Assembly: GCA_963730395.1 (NCBI GenBank) | Contig: CAVSSK010000021.1 | Span: 124,001 to 188,000, forward strand | Direction: 5' to 3' | DNA length: 64,000 bases | From: Bog-473 sp963730395 | GTDB taxonomy: Bacteria > Actinomycetota > Acidimicrobiia > Acidimicrobiales > RAAP-2 | Shown here: positions 62,956 to 64,000 of the stretch, in pieces | Layout: each line of letters starts with the position of its first letter | Position numbering within the stretch: the stretch's first letter is position 1 | Made by a program: the position numbers and the translations under genes | Notes under the pieces: model-generated | Told to the model about the DNA's origin: nothing | What the model saw: only the letters and a program-made list of their open reading frames with translations | Database searches by the model: none

Positions 62956-63507
62956 ATCGAACGGGTCGCCGTCGTCGGCTGCTCGGGCTCGGGGAAGACC
63001 ACGCTGGCCGCCGCATTGGCCGAGACGCTGAGCGCCCCCCACGTGGAGCTCGACTCCATCTACCACCAGCCGGGCTGGACGCCGCTGGGCGACGAGGAGT
63101 TCCGCGTCCGGGTGGGGGAGGCCACCGCGCAGGACCGCTGGGTGGTCGACGGCAACTACTCGGTCGTGCACGAGATCGTCTGGGCCAACGCAGACACCGT
63201 CGTGTGGATCGACCTTCCCTACACCACCGTGCTGTCCCGGACGATCAGGCGGACCGTGCGACGGACGCTGACCCGGCAGGAGCTGTGGAACGGCAACCGG
63301 GAGCCCTTCTCGAACCTGTGGTCGGTCAACCCCGAGAAGTCGATCATCGCCTGGGCGGCCACTCGACACGGTGTGTACCGCCGGCGCTACTCGGAGGCCG
63401 AGCGCGATCAGCGTTGGGCAAACCTGCGCTTCGTCCGACTGCGCTCCCAGGCCGAGGCCGACGGATTCCTGGCCGGCGTGACGGCCGCCGCGACCAAGGA
63501 GGAATGA
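62956..63507 (+). CDS. P-loop kinase-like protein (adenylate kinase-related/topology modulation type), start codon ATC
   Basis: 183 residues if begun at ATC 62956, reading IERVAVVGCSGSGKTTLAAA. The frame has no ATG/GTG/TTG between the upstream stop (62914) and the P-loop; the first is TTG 63016, which would delete the Walker A motif and cannot be right. AGGAG sits exactly 7 bases before the ATC. Other landmarks are HVELDSIYHQPGW, WVVDGNYS and RTVRRTLTR (shuffled Arg lid). Likely a small-molecule or nucleotide kinase-like protein of unknown substrate. Confidence 0.7.
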   Translation: MERVAVVGCSGSGKTTLAAALAETLSAPHVELDSIYHQPGWTPLGDEEFRVRVGEATAQDRWVVDGNYSVVHEIVWANADTVVWIDLPYTTVLSRTIRRTVRRTLTRQELWNGNREPFSNLWSVNPEKSIIAWAATRHGVYRRRYSEAERDQRWANLRFVRLRSQAEADGFLAGVTAAATKEE

Positions 63508-63508
63508 C

Positions 63509-64000
63509 ATGGATCTCGAGCTTGGCGGCAAGGTCGTGCTCATCACGGGCGGCAGCGACGGGCTCGGTCTCGCGCTCGGCGGCGCGGCTCGTCGAGGAGG
63601 GCGCGTCGGTGGCGATCTGCGGCCGCGACGAGGAACGGCTGCGCGAGGCGGAGTCGGAGTTGCAGGCGGCTGGCGGCGACGTGCTCGGGGTTCGAGCCGA
63701 TGTGTCCGAGGCCTCAGACCTCGTGGCGTTCGCCGACGCCGCCGTGGCCCGCTGGGGACGCATCGACGGTGTGGTCCACAACGCGGGGCGGGCCGCCGCG
63801 GGACCGCTCGAGTCGATCGACGACGCGGCCTGGGAGTCCGACATCCAACTGAAGCTGATGGCGGCCGTGCGGCTGACCCGGCTCACCCTGCCCCAGCTCC
63901 GGGCCAGAGGTGGCGTCGTCCTGTTCACACTGGCCATGGCGGCCAAGGCACCCGGCGCGGCCAGCGAGCCCAGCTCGGTGACCCGTGCCGCCGGCATGGC
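63509..64000 (+). pseudogene. Short-chain dehydrogenase, frameshifted and cut by the window end
   Basis: ATG 63509 (AAGGAGGA upstream) begins MDLELGGKVVLITGGSDGLG. The next-frame continuation LVEEGASVAICGRDEERLRE, VHNAGRAAAGPLESI and TRLTLPQLRARGGVV is clearly the same SDR. One extra base between about 63574 and 63586 explains the change. The active-site Tyr region is beyond or at the window end. May be intact in the organism. Confidence 0.7.

Noticed and set aside
1..64000. tRNA, rRNA or CRISPR features
   Set aside because: No intergenic stretch shows a T-loop GGTTCGA-type motif with flanking stems, rRNA-like sequence or regularly spaced repeats.

Overview
The window is high-GC throughout (about 70% by eye, with clear AT dips near 2390-2470 and 44400-44640). 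GTG starts and ATGA/GTGA gene overlaps are common. The gene content is that of an aerobic actinobacterium: mycothiol-dependent isomerase-type (MDMPI) domains, an F420/LLM oxidoreductase, a P450 with a 3Fe-4S ferredoxin, Rpf-like cell-wall lysins, DipZ, a SigF-type partner-switching operon and an actinobacterial kdp operon. Acidimicrobiia or a close relative is my guess from gene style, not something the sequence proves. I see no rRNA, tRNA, CRISPR array, insertion sequence or phage gene.

Layout. 1-7.7 kb: end of a flavin reductase, an MDMPI/DinB protein, then a compact unit made of a nucleotidyltransferase (divergent), a small Tat-exported Ser/Thr-rich protein and an HPr-kinase-like/PqqD fusion. 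These run on into a tight operon of two PhyH-type dioxygenases, a GNAT acetyltransferase and an enoyl-CoA hydratase-like protein. 7.8-15 kb: P450-ferredoxin pair, MFS exporter with divergent TetR, quinone oxidoreductase, cupin, and an ArsR gene coupled to a SRPBCC-MDMPI fusion under a near-perfect operator. 15-33 kb: ordinary catabolic and housekeeping genes (zwf, amidohydrolase, nitroreductase, GH5, RidA, LLM, Maf, CDF transporter, hydrolases, acyl-CoA dehydrogenase, nitrilase, agmatinase-like, serine hydrolase, SDR).

33-42 kb: a complete high-affinity K+ uptake locus (extra small membrane peptide, kdpF, kdpA, kdpB, kdpC, kdpE). KdpD is broken into two divergently transcribed genes, the KdpD-USP cytoplasmic half and the DUF4118-GAF-kinase half. 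Phased direct repeats lie in front of the operon and an 18-bp palindrome lies between the two kdpD halves. 42-51 kb: epoxide hydrolase, two Rpf-like secreted proteins sharing a duplicated leader, an acyl-CoA synthetase behind an AT-rich region with a consensus CRP-type site, CsbD, DipZ, hydrolases and a GH1 glucosidase. 51-60 kb: an ABC-2 exporter, an orphan ParA-like ATPase, and a general-stress module: a 1219-residue GAF/SpoIIE/HATPase regulator facing a STAS, RsbW-like and sigma-factor operon. Matching SigF-type promoters are visible before that operon and before csbD. 60-64 kb: a badly frameshifted APC amino-acid permease, SDRs and a P-loop kinase-like gene lacking a standard start codon.

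Seven genes (SDR, OB-fold, kdpD kinase half, nucleosidase, GH1, APC permease, last SDR) are interrupted by single-base indels although protein similarity continues in the next frame. This pattern looks more like residual assembly error than gene decay, and they are listed as pseudogenes with that caveat.
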